Source: Brachybacterium sp. FME24 (GTDB lineage: Bacteria > Actinomycetota > Actinomycetes > Actinomycetales > Dermabacteraceae). Taken from it: a DNA stretch of 64,000 nt. The stretch spans positions 124,001 through 188,000 of the forward strand of contig NZ_JABUXV010000011.1 in NCBI RefSeq assembly GCF_014897705.1, written 5' to 3'. This document shows, one piece after another, positions 8,552-17,581 of the stretch. Both the position numbers and the translations under genes were made by a program. The notes beneath the pieces are model-generated. The model worked only from the letters and a program-made list of their open reading frames with translations, made no database searches and was not told where the DNA came from. Position 1 is the first letter of the stretch. The number at the start of each line of letters is the position of its first letter.

Positions 8552-9400
8552 TCACTCGCGCGCGAACAGCCCCACGGCGTCCCAGGCCACCCAGCCGCCC
8601 TCGGCCAGTTCCAGCTCGATGACATTCTCCCCGGCCTGCAGGAGGCCGGCCGGGATCGCCGGCTCGTGGAAGGAGCGCAGCAGCGTCGAGCCCGGCAGAG
8701 TCGCATCGCCCTCGCGGGAGCCGCGCGTCGCACCCCGGGGAAGCTCGATGTCGGTGACGACCTCGCCATTGGCGCTGACCCGCAGGATCCCGCCCAGGCG
8801 AGTGGTGTCCACCAGCCACACCGCCAGGTCGTGATCCTGCGCGGGGGCGCCCTCCAGGGTCACGGTCCACCGCGCGCGGTAGGCCTTCTTGCCGGCCCAG
8901 GCGTCGCCCGGGCCCGGCAGCAGGTACGGCCAGTCCGAGCCCGGATCGTCGGCCCCCTGCACGAACTCGATGAGCGCCTCGGGGTACTGCTCGGGGATGC
9001 TCGCATACCCGCTCGGGGCGAGCAGGTGCTCCAGGGTGCGGCCGTCGAAGGCCCCGATCGTGGCGATCTCGCGGCCGGTCGCGGTGACCGACGGCAGTGA
9101 GGTGCCCGTGATCGGTGCGCTGGGCTTGGCGCGCCGACCGGCGTCGGAGACCGCGAGGACCCTGTAGGTCCAGGCCTCGCCGGCCGGGTCCAGCCCATCG
9201 TGGACGAAACGCGGGTAGACGGTCTTGGCGAGCAGGTCATCTTCTCGCGGGTCGCCGCTCGGGGCGCTGTCCCCGGCGATGCCATAGATCCGGTAGTGGT
9301 CGATCAGCGGATCCCAGCCCAGGGCATCCCAGGTCAGGACGGTCGAGGCGAGGGCGGGTTCGGTGTGCAGACCGGTGACGGTCTCGGGGCGCGGGCTCAT
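8552..9400 (-). CDS. Polysaccharide-lyase-4-like accessory protein (Fn3 + PL4 domain III)
   Basis: 282 residues with no signal peptide. Residues about 5-100 look like a fibronectin type III domain (STVLTWDALGWDPLIDHYRIYG ... WTYRVLAVSDAGRRAKPS). Residues about 110-280 resemble the C-terminal beta-sandwich (domain III) of family 4 rhamnogalacturonan lyases: IGAFDGRT, SDWPYLLPGPGDAW, YRARWTVTLEG, LAVWLVDTTRLGGILRVSANG, LQAGENVIELELAEGGWVAWDAVGLF. The catalytic lyase domain is absent, so enzymatic activity is unlikely. It starts 22 bases after the PhoD stop and is probably co-transcribed with it. Its role is unknown. The lack of an export signal is odd for a carbohydrate-binding module. Confidence 0.6.
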   Translation of the reverse strand: MSPRPETVTGLHTEPALASTVLTWDALGWDPLIDHYRIYGIAGDSAPSGDPREDDLLAKTVYPRFVHDGLDPAGEAWTYRVLAVSDAGRRAKPSAPITGTSLPSVTATGREIATIGAFDGRTLEHLLAPSGYASIPEQYPEALIEFVQGADDPGSDWPYLLPGPGDAWAGKKAYRARWTVTLEGAPAQDHDLAVWLVDTTRLGGILRVSANGEVVTDIELPRGATRGSREGDATLPGSTLLRSFHEPAIPAGLLQAGENVIELELAEGGWVAWDAVGLFARE

Positions 9401-9422
9401 GGATTCTCGTCTCTGGCCGGGA

Positions 9423-10973
9423 TCAGGAGGGGATCAGGTGGGGGTCGCCGGCCGGTGTGGTGAACCGGGCCGTGAGCTGCTTCGGGGCGGTGTCATCGGC
9501 CTCGATCCAGTCCACGACGTAGAAGCTGGAGACCATCTCCTGCGGGGTCAGGCGCACGTGCACGTAGCCGCGTCGGCCGTCGTAGAGCTTGATGTAGTCG
9601 TGCTGGGTCCAGACCCCGGCGTTCGGATTGGTCTTCGCGCCGTCGCCGTCGGAGCCGACGGAGGTGCAGACCAGCTCCACGCCGACGTTCCCGCGGCCGG
9701 GATCGGTGAAGTCGGCGAGCAGCTCGGCGGCGACGTGCTTGTGGATGTCGCCGGTGAGCATCACCGGGTTCTGGCTCGTGGCCATCGCATCCAGCAGCCG
9801 CTGCCGAGCGGCCGGGTAGCCGTCCCACATGTCGGTGTGGCCCTCCGTGACCGCGGCGACCACGACACCGTTGGCCAGCACGTTCCAGGTCGCCGGGGAC
9901 TCCGCGAGGCGCTGGGTCACCCAGGCCTCCTGCTCCATCCCGAGGATCGTGCGCTCCTCCCGGTACTGGTCCTCGGCATCCACCGGCAGCTGGTCGCGGA
10001 ACTGCCGGGAGTCCAGCATCGAGAACCGGGCGAGGGAGCCGACGTCGAAGCCGGTGGTGATATCCGTATCGGGCCCCTCGGGCAGGGCCTCGATGTCCAG
10101 GGGCATGTTCTCGTAGAACGCCCGGTACGCGACGGCGATGCGGTGGGCGAACAGGTCGTCCGGGATCCCGGTGTCGGAGACGTCGCCCTTGTAGTTGTTC
10201 TGCACCTCGTGGTCGTCCCAGACGACCACGGCGGGCACGCGGGCGTGGACGGCCTGCAGGTGCGGATCGGACTTGAACAGGGCGTAGCGCAGGCGGTACT
10301 GCTCGAGCGTCTCGATCTCGACGGCGTGGGCGGGCCCGACCTCGGCTCCCTGGCGCCACAGGTTCGTCTCGGTGATGCCGTACTCGTAGATGTAGTCGCC
10401 GACGAAGACCACCAGGTCCAGATCCTCCTCGGCGGCGAGGTGCTTGTGGGCCGTGAAATGCCCGTGGTACCAGGCCTGGCAGGAGACGACCCCGACGCTG
10501 AAGGAGTCCGCGTCCGCACCCTCGGCGGGCAGGGTGCGCAGGCGGCCGACGGGGCTGGTCTGCCGGCCCACCGAGAAGCGGTAGAAGTAGTCGGTGGCGG
10601 GCTCGAGACCCTCGACCCGCGGATGGACGGCGTGGGCGAGCTCGGGCTGGGCGAGCGCCTGCCCCCGTGCCACGATCTGGCGGAACTCGGCGTCGCGGGC
10701 GACGTGCCAGCGCACGCTGAGGGGATGGAGGTCCATGCCGCCGTGCCCGTCCTCGGCCAGGGGCTCCGGCGCCAGGCGGGTCCACAGCACGGCGCCGTCC
10801 GGTCGCGGCGCGCCGCTGGCGACGCCGAGGGAGAACAGGCCCTCACGCTGCGGCGGCGGATCCGCGTGCGCCTCGGGGGCGTGGATTCCCAGCGCGATCA
10901 CGGCGGCGGAGGCAACGCTGACCTGGAGCAGACGGCGGCGGCTGAGGGGTGCTGGCGCGGCGGATGCCGGCAT
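9423..10973 (-). CDS. phoD: PhoD-family alkaline phosphatase/phosphodiesterase, Tat-exported
   Basis: About 516 residues. The N-terminus has a Tat signal: SRRRLLQ, a hydrophobic stretch (VSVASAAVIALGIHA) and an AHA cleavage site. The mature part carries the PhoD N-terminal domain (FSLGVASGAPRPDGAVLWTRLAP) and the metallophosphatase core with Fe/Ca ligands in VVFVGDYIYEYG, AVVVWDDHEVQNNYKGD and VMLTGDIHKH. PhoD enzymes release phosphate from phosphodiesters, including teichoic acids, outside the cell. The frame is open further upstream, but ATG at 10973 follows GGGAGA and places the Tat motif correctly. Pho-box control is plausible but I did not find a clear box. Confidence 0.9.
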   Translation of the reverse strand: MPASAAPAPLSRRRLLQVSVASAAVIALGIHAPEAHADPPPQREGLFSLGVASGAPRPDGAVLWTRLAPEPLAEDGHGGMDLHPLSVRWHVARDAEFRQIVARGQALAQPELAHAVHPRVEGLEPATDYFYRFSVGRQTSPVGRLRTLPAEGADADSFSVGVVSCQAWYHGHFTAHKHLAAEEDLDLVVFVGDYIYEYGITETNLWRQGAEVGPAHAVEIETLEQYRLRYALFKSDPHLQAVHARVPAVVVWDDHEVQNNYKGDVSDTGIPDDLFAHRIAVAYRAFYENMPLDIEALPEGPDTDITTGFDVGSLARFSMLDSRQFRDQLPVDAEDQYREERTILGMEQEAWVTQRLAESPATWNVLANGVVVAAVTEGHTDMWDGYPAARQRLLDAMATSQNPVMLTGDIHKHVAAELLADFTDPGRGNVGVELVCTSVGSDGDGAKTNPNAGVWTQHDYIKLYDGRRGYVHVRLTPQEMVSSFYVVDWIEADDTAPKQLTARFTTPAGDPHLIPS

Positions 10974-11143
10974 GGGGTCTCCCGGTGTCGTGGGCAGGTT
11001 CCGGGCGAGCCTAGGGGGGCGTGGTAGCGCTCCCATGAACACGGGGCGACCATTGCGGTAAAAGGATTCGACCCGCTGCTGTCGTGCTGTCTCGGCCCCA
11101 CCGTCACCTCGGCGGCGCCGGCAACCGGACGTATTCTGGTCCG

Positions 11144-12358
11144 ATGCATCTCTCCCCCGATCTCGTGCGGTCCCTGCCCAAAGTCGCCCTGCACGACCAC
11201 CTCGACGGTGGGCTGCGACCGGCCACCGTGCTCGAGCTGTGCGCCGAGTTCGGCCTCGCCCCACCGCCGGTGGCCCCGGCCCGCGACGCCGCCGGCGACG
11301 TGGATGTCCCCGGCGGGGCCGTGAGCCCCACCGCGCAGGACGTGGCGGACTGGTTCCAGGCCGCCGCGGATTCTGGCTCCCTGCCCGCCTACCTCGCCAC
11401 CTTCGATCGCACCGTCGCCCTCATGCAGACCGCTCCGGCCCTGCAGCGGATCGCTCGCGAATTCGTGGAGGACATGGTCGCCGACGGGGTGGTCTATGCC
11501 GAGACCCGGTGGGCGCCCCATCAGCACACCGCCGGCGGGATCCGCCTGGACCAGGCGGTGCAGGCGGTCCAGGACGGGCTCGACGAGGGCGTCGCCGCGG
11601 CGGAGGCCGCCGGGACGAGGATCATCGTCGGTCAGCTGCTGTCCTACCTGCGCCACCTCGACCCCACCGACGATCTGGTCGAGCTCGCCCTCGCGCGCCG
11701 CGGGTCCGGCGTGGTGGGCATCGACCTCGCCGGCCCCGAGGCGGGCTTCCCCGCTTCGCGATTCCGCGCCCAGTTCGATCTCGCCCGCCGCCACGGGATC
11801 CACGTGACGATCCACGCCGGGGAGGGCGACGGGCCCACCTCGATCGCCGATGCCCTGGACTGCGGGGCGCAGCGGATCGGCCACGGCGTGCGGATCCTCG
11901 AGGACGTCACCGCCGCGACCAGCACCCGGACCGGCCACGCGGCTCCCGTCGGCGCCGGCGCTCCTGCCGGAATCGACCCACCTTCAGGCGACGCGGACGA
12001 CGCACCCCCGCGCCTCGGGCCGATCGCCGCCCGGGTGCGCTCCGAGCGAGTCTGCCTGGAGGTGTGCCCCAGCTCGAACCTGCAGACCGGCGCCGCTCAG
12101 GACCTCGCCGCTCACGCCGCCGGGCCTCTGCACGCACTCGGTTTCACCGTGGCTCTGAGCTCGGACAATCGCCTGATGAGCCGCACCAGCACCTCACGGG
12201 AGATGGCCCTGGTCGCGGAGACCTTCGACTGGGGCCTCGAGGATCTCGAGCAGGTGGTGCTGACCGGTCTCGATGCGGGCTTCGCGCCGGCCGAAGCACG
12301 CCAGGCGCTGCGCGAGGAGGTCGTGCTTCCCGCGTTCCGCGCCGCGCAGGGACGATAG
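11144..12358 (+). CDS. add: Adenosine deaminase
   Basis: 404 residues; hydrolyses adenosine to inosine in purine salvage. The family motifs are intact: KVALHDHLDGGL (zinc HxH), VVYAETRWAPHQ, GIDLAGPEAGFP, VTIHAGEGDG with the zinc histidine and catalytic glutamate region, RIGHGVRI, LEVCPSSNLQT, and ALSSDNRLMSRTS with the zinc/catalytic aspartate. A low-complexity Ala/Gly/Pro insertion of about 35 residues (near residues 262-296) lies between RIGHGVRI and the CPSSN block and is unusual. ATG at 11144 is preferred over the in-frame 11084 start because conserved sequence begins at once. The gene stands alone, divergent from phoD. Confidence 0.93.
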   Translation: MHLSPDLVRSLPKVALHDHLDGGLRPATVLELCAEFGLAPPPVAPARDAAGDVDVPGGAVSPTAQDVADWFQAAADSGSLPAYLATFDRTVALMQTAPALQRIAREFVEDMVADGVVYAETRWAPHQHTAGGIRLDQAVQAVQDGLDEGVAAAEAAGTRIIVGQLLSYLRHLDPTDDLVELALARRGSGVVGIDLAGPEAGFPASRFRAQFDLARRHGIHVTIHAGEGDGPTSIADALDCGAQRIGHGVRILEDVTAATSTRTGHAAPVGAGAPAGIDPPSGDADDAPPRLGPIAARVRSERVCLEVCPSSNLQTGAAQDLAAHAAGPLHALGFTVALSSDNRLMSRTSTSREMALVAETFDWGLEDLEQVVLTGLDAGFAPAEARQALREEVVLPAFRAAQGR

Positions 12359-12374
12359 AAGCCTTACCGAGTCG

Positions 12375-13061
12375 CTACAGCTCCCGATGCGCGGAGAGCG
12401 CCGTGAGCCATTCGATGAGGAGCTGTGTCTCGGTGCTGCCGAGGACGTCGGGGTGAGCAGCGGCGATCTCGAGGGTCGCAGCGAGCGGGTCGTCCGACTG
12501 TTCGCCGGTACCGGTGATCGCTGCGACAACTCCCTCCCGCACTGCCGCGGAGAGCTCGGGGTCCGGAGCCGCGAGGACGATCTGTCGCAGAGTGACGCCG
12601 ATGTTGGCCACGAGAATGTGCGCCGCCGCCTGCTCGGGGGAGACCACGAGACGGTTCTGTTCGGCCGCTCGTGCCGTCAGACCGAGAAGGATCTCGCTCG
12701 GGCGTGACTGCGCCTCCGGCGAACGGCCAGGGCTGACCTTGCCGTACATGAGCGTGTAGAAGCCGGGGTTGGCCAGCCCGAAGGCGACATGGGCATCCCA
12801 CCCGGAGCGGATCGCCTGAAGGGGATCCCTGGCCGGCTCCATCGCCGCCTTCTCGCCCAGGTACAGGTCGAACCCATGCTCGATGACCGCGTCGACCAAC
12901 CCCTGCTTGGACCCGAAGAAGTGATACAGGGTCGGCATCTTCACTCCGACCGCATCGCACACGGCGCGCAACGAGAAATCCTCACCGGGCGACGCAGCGA
13001 TCAGATCGGCTGCCGCCGCGATCAGGCGCTCCCGTGTATCGCTTCCTGCAGTCTCTGTCAT
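12375..13061 (-). CDS. TetR-family transcriptional repressor
   Basis: 228 residues. The N-terminal helix-turn-helix is canonical (RERLIAAAADLIAASPGEDFSLRAVCDAVGVKMPTLYHFFGSKQGLVDAV). The C-terminal domain is of the TetR_C type found in regulators of stress or redox genes. ATG at 13061 is chosen because the fold begins there; an in-frame start at 13094 would place the operator inside the gene. It is transcribed divergently from an SDR gene. A 22-bp palindrome in the 64-base gap is its probable operator, so it likely represses itself and the SDR. Confidence 0.88.
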   Translation of the reverse strand: MTETAGSDTRERLIAAAADLIAASPGEDFSLRAVCDAVGVKMPTLYHFFGSKQGLVDAVIEHGFDLYLGEKAAMEPARDPLQAIRSGWDAHVAFGLANPGFYTLMYGKVSPGRSPEAQSRPSEILLGLTARAAEQNRLVVSPEQAAAHILVANIGVTLRQIVLAAPDPELSAAVREGVVAAITGTGEQSDDPLAATLEIAAAHPDVLGSTETQLLIEWLTALSAHREL

Positions 13062-13063
13062 GG

Positions 13064-13085
13064 TGCTACAGTACCCGATGTAGCA
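13064..13085. promoter_or_regulatory. TetR operator between tetR and SDR genes
   Basis: A perfect 7-base inverted repeat, TGCTACA-N8-TGTAGCA, sits in the short divergent gap, touching the TetR start region and about 40 bases before the SDR start. Size, symmetry and position fit a TetR dimer site controlling both promoters. Confidence 0.65.
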
Positions 13086-13125
13086 GAGATACACTGTTGC
13101 ATATCGTCATATCGAAAGGGTTGTC

Positions 13126-13881
13126 ATGGCCAAGCGCACTCTCCACGGGAAGAACGTCCTCATCGCAGGAGGAGCCAAGAATCTGGGCGGGCTGATCGCG
13201 CGGCAGGCTGCTGATGCCGGCGCGAACGTCGCGATCCACTACAACTCCGATTCCAGTCGCGCCGACGCCGAGAGCACCCTCGCTGCGGTCGAGGCGACGG
13301 GCGTCACGGCGACCGTGCTCCAAGGGGACCTCACCGTTCCCGCGAACGTGACCCGCCTGTTCGCGGAGGCGGAAGCCGCCCTGGGGACGCTCGACGTCGC
13401 GGTGAACACGGCCGGCAAGGTGCTGCGCAAGCCGATCGCGGAGACCACCGAGGACGAGTACGACTCGATGTTCGACATCAACTCCAAGGCCGCCTATTTC
13501 TTCATCCAGGAAGCCGGCAAGAACCTCGCCGACGACGGCAAGATCATCACCATGGTCACCGCACTGCTCGGGGCCTTCACGGATGGCTACTCCACCTACG
13601 CCGGAGGCAAGTCACCCGTGGAGCACTTCACCCGGGCCGCAGCCAAGGAGTTCGCCGATCGCGGCATCTCCGTCACCGCGATTGCACCCGGCCCGATGGA
13701 CACCCCATTCTTCTACGGACAGGAGACACCGGAGCGGGTCGAGTTCCACAAGTCCCAGGGCATGGGCGGGCAGCTCACGAAGATCGAGGACATCGCCCCG
13801 ATCGTCCGCTTCCTCGCCTCGGAGGGCTGGTGGATCACCGGGCAGACGATCTTCGCCAACGGCGGATACACCACCCGCTGA
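13126..13881 (+). CDS. Short-chain dehydrogenase/reductase
   Basis: 251 residues, classical SDR length. The cofactor motif is a variant glycine-rich GGAKNLGG (residues about 15-22). The NTAG strand-4 motif, a catalytic Tyr158-x3-Lys162 (YSTYAGGK) and a C-terminal GQTIFANGG that matches SDRs using a FabG-like fold are present. The acidic or basic residue pattern after strand 2 (HYNSDSSRADAE) suggests NADP(H). The usual active-site serine appears replaced in the MVTALLGAF stretch, as in some three-gene-operon SDRs. The substrate is unknown. The gene is divergent from and likely repressed by the adjacent TetR. Confidence 0.85.
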   Translation: MAKRTLHGKNVLIAGGAKNLGGLIARQAADAGANVAIHYNSDSSRADAESTLAAVEATGVTATVLQGDLTVPANVTRLFAEAEAALGTLDVAVNTAGKVLRKPIAETTEDEYDSMFDINSKAAYFFIQEAGKNLADDGKIITMVTALLGAFTDGYSTYAGGKSPVEHFTRAAAKEFADRGISVTAIAPGPMDTPFFYGQETPERVEFHKSQGMGGQLTKIEDIAPIVRFLASEGWWITGQTIFANGGYTTR

Positions 13882-13938
13882 TCCCATCGGGACCGCAAGC
13901 AGGACGACCGCACGACAGGCAGACACGAGGTTCACCGC

Positions 13939-15096
13939 ATGACCGCCATCCCCCTGGCCCGTTCCGGGCACCGCCGTTCCGAAGTCGGGCCCGTCGAGCT
14001 CTTCTTCGATCTCGTCTACGTCTTTGCCATCATCCAGCTCTCGCACCTGCTCATCGACCACCTCTCCTGGGAGGGCGCTGCGCAGACCCTCGTGGTGTTC
14101 GCCGCGGTCTGGTGGGGATGGAACTACACGGCCTGGGCGATGAACTGGCTCGATCCGAGCCGGACCCCGGTACAGCTGCTCAGCGGCGTACTCATGCTCG
14201 CCGCGCTCGGAATGTCGATCGCCATCCCCACTGCGTTCGGTGACGGGGCTTGGCTGTTCGTCGGGTGCTACCTGTTCATGGGCATCCTGCGCCCGGTGTT
14301 CATGATGCTCGCCTACCGCGGCCATCAGGTGGCGGCCAACTACCGCATGCTGCTGCTGTGGACCCTGCTGGCGGGCGTCTTCTGGATCCTCGGTGCGGCG
14401 CTGCCGGTCGAATGGCGACTGTGGCTCTGGCTGATCGCAGTGCTCGTCGATTACGCCGCCCCGCTCGCCCACTATCGGATCCCCGGTGTCGGCGCAGCCC
14501 CCATGCATCTCTGGAACCCCGACGCCGAGCATCTGGCCGAGCGGAATCGCCTGGTGTTCATCATCGCCCTCGGTGAGTCCATCCTGCTCATGGGCGGAAG
14601 CATCGTCTCTCACGGGCAGCTCTCACCGTCCCTGGCCCTCAGCTTGATCGTCGGCTTCGCATCCCTGTTCGTGCTCTGGTGGAACTACTTCGCCCTCGCC
14701 GGTCCCGACACTCACGGCGGCGACTCCTCGACCGGCGCGCTACGGTCCGCCTATGCGTACGCGCACGCCCTGATGGTCCTCGGCGCGATCCTCGTCGCCG
14801 TCTCCATCGAACTGCGGCTCACCCACGACCATCTGACGGTCGCCACCGTCCTGGTCACCACCGCCGGCCCTCTCGTCTACCTGGCGGGGAACCTGATGTT
14901 CCTCCGCTCGCGATTCGGGAGTGCGGCACGCTCGCGGTTCATCGCCGCGGTGGTGCTCGTGCTCATCACCGCCTCCGCACTGCTGCTCCGCGACAGCCTT
15001 CCGGTGATCGTCCTGAGCGTCTCCGTGCTCGCCGTGACCGCGACGCTCGCCGCACTCACCGCCGTGACTCGAACCCGCGCGGGCCAGCACGATTGA
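13939..15096 (+). CDS. ltrA: Low temperature requirement A (LtrA) family membrane protein
   Basis: 385 residues with about 11 membrane segments. The signature VGPVELFFDLVYVFAIIQLSHLL at the N-terminus, WWGWNYTAWAMNWLDP, and RNRLVFIIALGESILLMG in the middle are diagnostic of LtrA (Pfam LtrA), first linked to growth of Listeria at low temperature; its biochemical role is unsettled. It follows the SDR gene by 57 bases on the same strand and is probably in the same TetR-controlled unit. It is convergent with the helD-like gene. Confidence 0.88.
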   Translation: MTAIPLARSGHRRSEVGPVELFFDLVYVFAIIQLSHLLIDHLSWEGAAQTLVVFAAVWWGWNYTAWAMNWLDPSRTPVQLLSGVLMLAALGMSIAIPTAFGDGAWLFVGCYLFMGILRPVFMMLAYRGHQVAANYRMLLLWTLLAGVFWILGAALPVEWRLWLWLIAVLVDYAAPLAHYRIPGVGAAPMHLWNPDAEHLAERNRLVFIIALGESILLMGGSIVSHGQLSPSLALSLIVGFASLFVLWWNYFALAGPDTHGGDSSTGALRSAYAYAHALMVLGAILVAVSIELRLTHDHLTVATVLVTTAGPLVYLAGNLMFLRSRFGSAARSRFIAAVVLVLITASALLLRDSLPVIVLSVSVLAVTATLAALTAVTRTRAGQHD

Positions 15097-15274
15097 CTCC
15101 GTCGTCAGCACATCCGGCCGACTGGGGTGGTCAGCAGGCGACCCTGCCAGAGTCGGCTCTCCACCGTGTGGTCGGCGACCGTCCGGTGCTGCTGGTCCAC
15201 GGTCTGCACCGGAGCACGCAGCTGGACTGGATCGACACCACCGGGCAGGCGCACACCACCGATGAGCGTCCTTC

Positions 15275-17581
15275 TCAGCCGAGCGTGCGTCGCTCCCAGG
15301 CGGCGCCGAGTTCGAGGGTGAGGGGCCCGCTCTGGATGAGGGTGAGGGTCCCCGTGGCCCGGGTGAGCGCGACGTAGAGGGTCGCGAGCCCGTCCTCGTC
15401 GGCCACCCGGTCGGGGTCGTGGACCAGGACGTGGTCGAACTCGAGGCCCTTGACCGCGACCGGCGGCAGCACCACGAGAGGCTCGCGCAGGTCCTCCGCT
15501 GACGCCTCGATGCCCTGATCGGCGAGCATCGCGAGCAGTCGCTGCGGAGCGGGCGTGATGATCACGCGCTGGCCGGGACCGTGCTCGCCGCGCGCCCACT
15601 GAAGCACCTGCTCGGCGTCGTCGAGGTCTCCGTCGACGATCACCGGCCGCGTCCCCGCGGAGCGCACGGCATCGATCTCCCGCGCATCGGGGCGCAGCGT
15701 GCGCAGCAGCGGTTCGACCGCCTCGACCAGCTCGCGCGGGGACCGGTAGCAGATGGTCAGCTCCTCCAGGCGCGGCGTGGTGCGCAGGGCCGCGAGGCGG
15801 TCGCTCCACGTCCTGCTGGCGAGCTCGGCGGAGGTCTGCGCGATGTCGCCGACCACGGTCATCGAGCGCACCGGGCAGCGGCGGGCGAGCATCCGCCACT
15901 GCATCGGCGTGAGCTCCTGCGCCTCGTCGACGATCACGTGGCCGTAGGTCCAGCTGCGATCGGCCAGCGCGCGGGTCGCGAGGTCGCGAGTGTCAGATTC
16001 GGTGTTGCGTTCGGCCAGGTCCTGGGCCGAGACCAGACCGGCCAGGCCCGGGGTCGAAGCGATCACCCGCTGGGCATGGGCGACCTGCTGCTGGTGGGCG
16101 CGCTCCGCGGTGGCGACCTGGTCGCTGTCGTCCTCGCCCAGGATCTCGGCGGCCTCGTCCAGCAGGGCCACGTGGGCATCGGTCCACGGTTCCTCGGCGC
16201 TCTGCGCGAGCAGCCGACGCTCTTCCTCGTCCAGGTGCGGGGCGGTCTGCGCATCCAAGCCGTCCCGCAGCAGGCGGGTGACGGCCCCGTCGGGCGTGAG
16301 ATGCGGCCAGAGCTCCTCGAGATCGCGCTGGACCGTGACGTCGGCCGCGAGCTCGGCGCGCAGGCGGCGCCGCTCGAGAGCCTGCTCGCCGTCGGGGTCG
16401 TGGCCCTCGCTCATCGGCATCAGGGCATCGGAGTTCTTGGCCAGCGCCGCATCGAGCTTGCCGACCAGGTCCTCGAATCCGGTGTCGACCTCCGCGAGCA
16501 GGTCGGAATCGGCCTGTTCCACGCGGGAGGTCAGCTCATCCAGGATCAGCTCCCGGAACACCTCGCGGGCCACGTTGTGCTGCTGGGTGTGCTTGCGGGC
16601 CCGATCCGTGCAGAGCTCGAGGGTCCCGCGCGGCAGGAAGATCTGGTCGCCGTCCCAGCTGATGACGTGCCCGTCCTCCTCGCTCGCCCCTTGCAGCGCG
16701 GTCACGAAGCTGCTGATCGCCGTGGCCATCGCGACGTCCCCCAGCAGCCGTGCGGTCTCCGGTTCGGCCGGGGCGGTCGCCTCCAGGCCCGGGAGGAGCC
16801 CTTCGATGGTGCTGGTGACGACGTTGGTCTCGCCGAGCGCCGGCAGCACATCCCCGATGTAGTTCAGGAAGCGGGTGTTCGGGCCGATGATCAGCACGCC
16901 GCGACGCAGCACCTCCGGTGCGCTGTAGAGCAGGTAGGCGGCCCGGTGCAGGGCGACGACGGTCTTGCCGGTGCCGGGGGCGCCCTGGACCACCAGCACT
17001 CCGGCCTTCGGAGCGCGCACGATCGCGTCCTGCTCGGCCTGCAGGGTCGCGACCGCGTCATGCATGCGGCCGTCGCGCGAGGCACTCAGGGCCCGCAGCA
17101 GCGCACCCTCGCCGACCGCATCCTCGGTGCCTTCCGCGCCGGCGGTGTCGGCGTCGCCGAAGAGGTCGTCGTCGACGCGCACCACGGTCCGCTGGTCGAG
17201 CGTGAGGTGCCGGCGGCGGGCCAGGCCGAGCGGTTCGCGCGCGGTGGCCGCGTAGAACGGCGCTGCCGCCGGTGCGCGCCAGTCGATCACCAGGCGGTCA
17301 TCGCCGTCGCGGACGCCGGCGGGCCCGATATGCACGCGCAGGCCATCGGTGCGGTCGATGCGTCCGAAACTGAGATTGGGCTCGGCGCGCATCAGGGCCG
17401 TCAGCCGCGACCCCAGCCGGCGCACCTCCGCGTCCCGTTCGTTCAGCGCTGTCGAGTCACCGGCGGACTGCGCCAGGGCAGCCGTCCTGCGCCTGTCGAG
17501 CTGAGCGATCTCGGCATCCAGGCTCCGGTAGGCGCGGTCGATGTGGTGCTGTTCTGCGGCGATCTGTTCTGATGCGGACAC
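15275..17581 (-). CDS. helD: HelD-like UvrD/Rep-type ATPase associated with RNA polymerase
   Basis: About 768 residues. The N-terminus is a coiled-coil (IAAEQHHIDRAYRSLDAEIAQLDRRR) typical of HelD, where it enters the RNA polymerase secondary channel. Superfamily 1A motifs follow: Walker A VVQGAPGTGKTVVALHRAAYLLY, GPNTRFLNYIGDVLPALGE, the DEAQELTPMQWRMLARR motif, VVGDIAQTSA, and a C-terminal GLEFDHVLVHDP/LYVALTRAT block. HelD recycles stalled RNA polymerase; related HelR proteins protect against rifampicin. GTG at 17581 is chosen for the GGAG 7 bases upstream and for alignment with the coiled coil. I looked for a rifamycin-associated element upstream and found none convincing. Confidence 0.88.
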   Translation of the reverse strand: MSASEQIAAEQHHIDRAYRSLDAEIAQLDRRRTAALAQSAGDSTALNERDAEVRRLGSRLTALMRAEPNLSFGRIDRTDGLRVHIGPAGVRDGDDRLVIDWRAPAAAPFYAATAREPLGLARRRHLTLDQRTVVRVDDDLFGDADTAGAEGTEDAVGEGALLRALSASRDGRMHDAVATLQAEQDAIVRAPKAGVLVVQGAPGTGKTVVALHRAAYLLYSAPEVLRRGVLIIGPNTRFLNYIGDVLPALGETNVVTSTIEGLLPGLEATAPAEPETARLLGDVAMATAISSFVTALQGASEEDGHVISWDGDQIFLPRGTLELCTDRARKHTQQHNVAREVFRELILDELTSRVEQADSDLLAEVDTGFEDLVGKLDAALAKNSDALMPMSEGHDPDGEQALERRRLRAELAADVTVQRDLEELWPHLTPDGAVTRLLRDGLDAQTAPHLDEEERRLLAQSAEEPWTDAHVALLDEAAEILGEDDSDQVATAERAHQQQVAHAQRVIASTPGLAGLVSAQDLAERNTESDTRDLATRALADRSWTYGHVIVDEAQELTPMQWRMLARRCPVRSMTVVGDIAQTSAELASRTWSDRLAALRTTPRLEELTICYRSPRELVEAVEPLLRTLRPDAREIDAVRSAGTRPVIVDGDLDDAEQVLQWARGEHGPGQRVIITPAPQRLLAMLADQGIEASAEDLREPLVVLPPVAVKGLEFDHVLVHDPDRVADEDGLATLYVALTRATGTLTLIQSGPLTLELGAAWERRTLG

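Noticed and set aside
15097-15274. Gene in the LtrA/helD convergent gap
   Set aside because: Only Arg/Ser-rich frames are present; neither strand has a start with a ribosome binding site.
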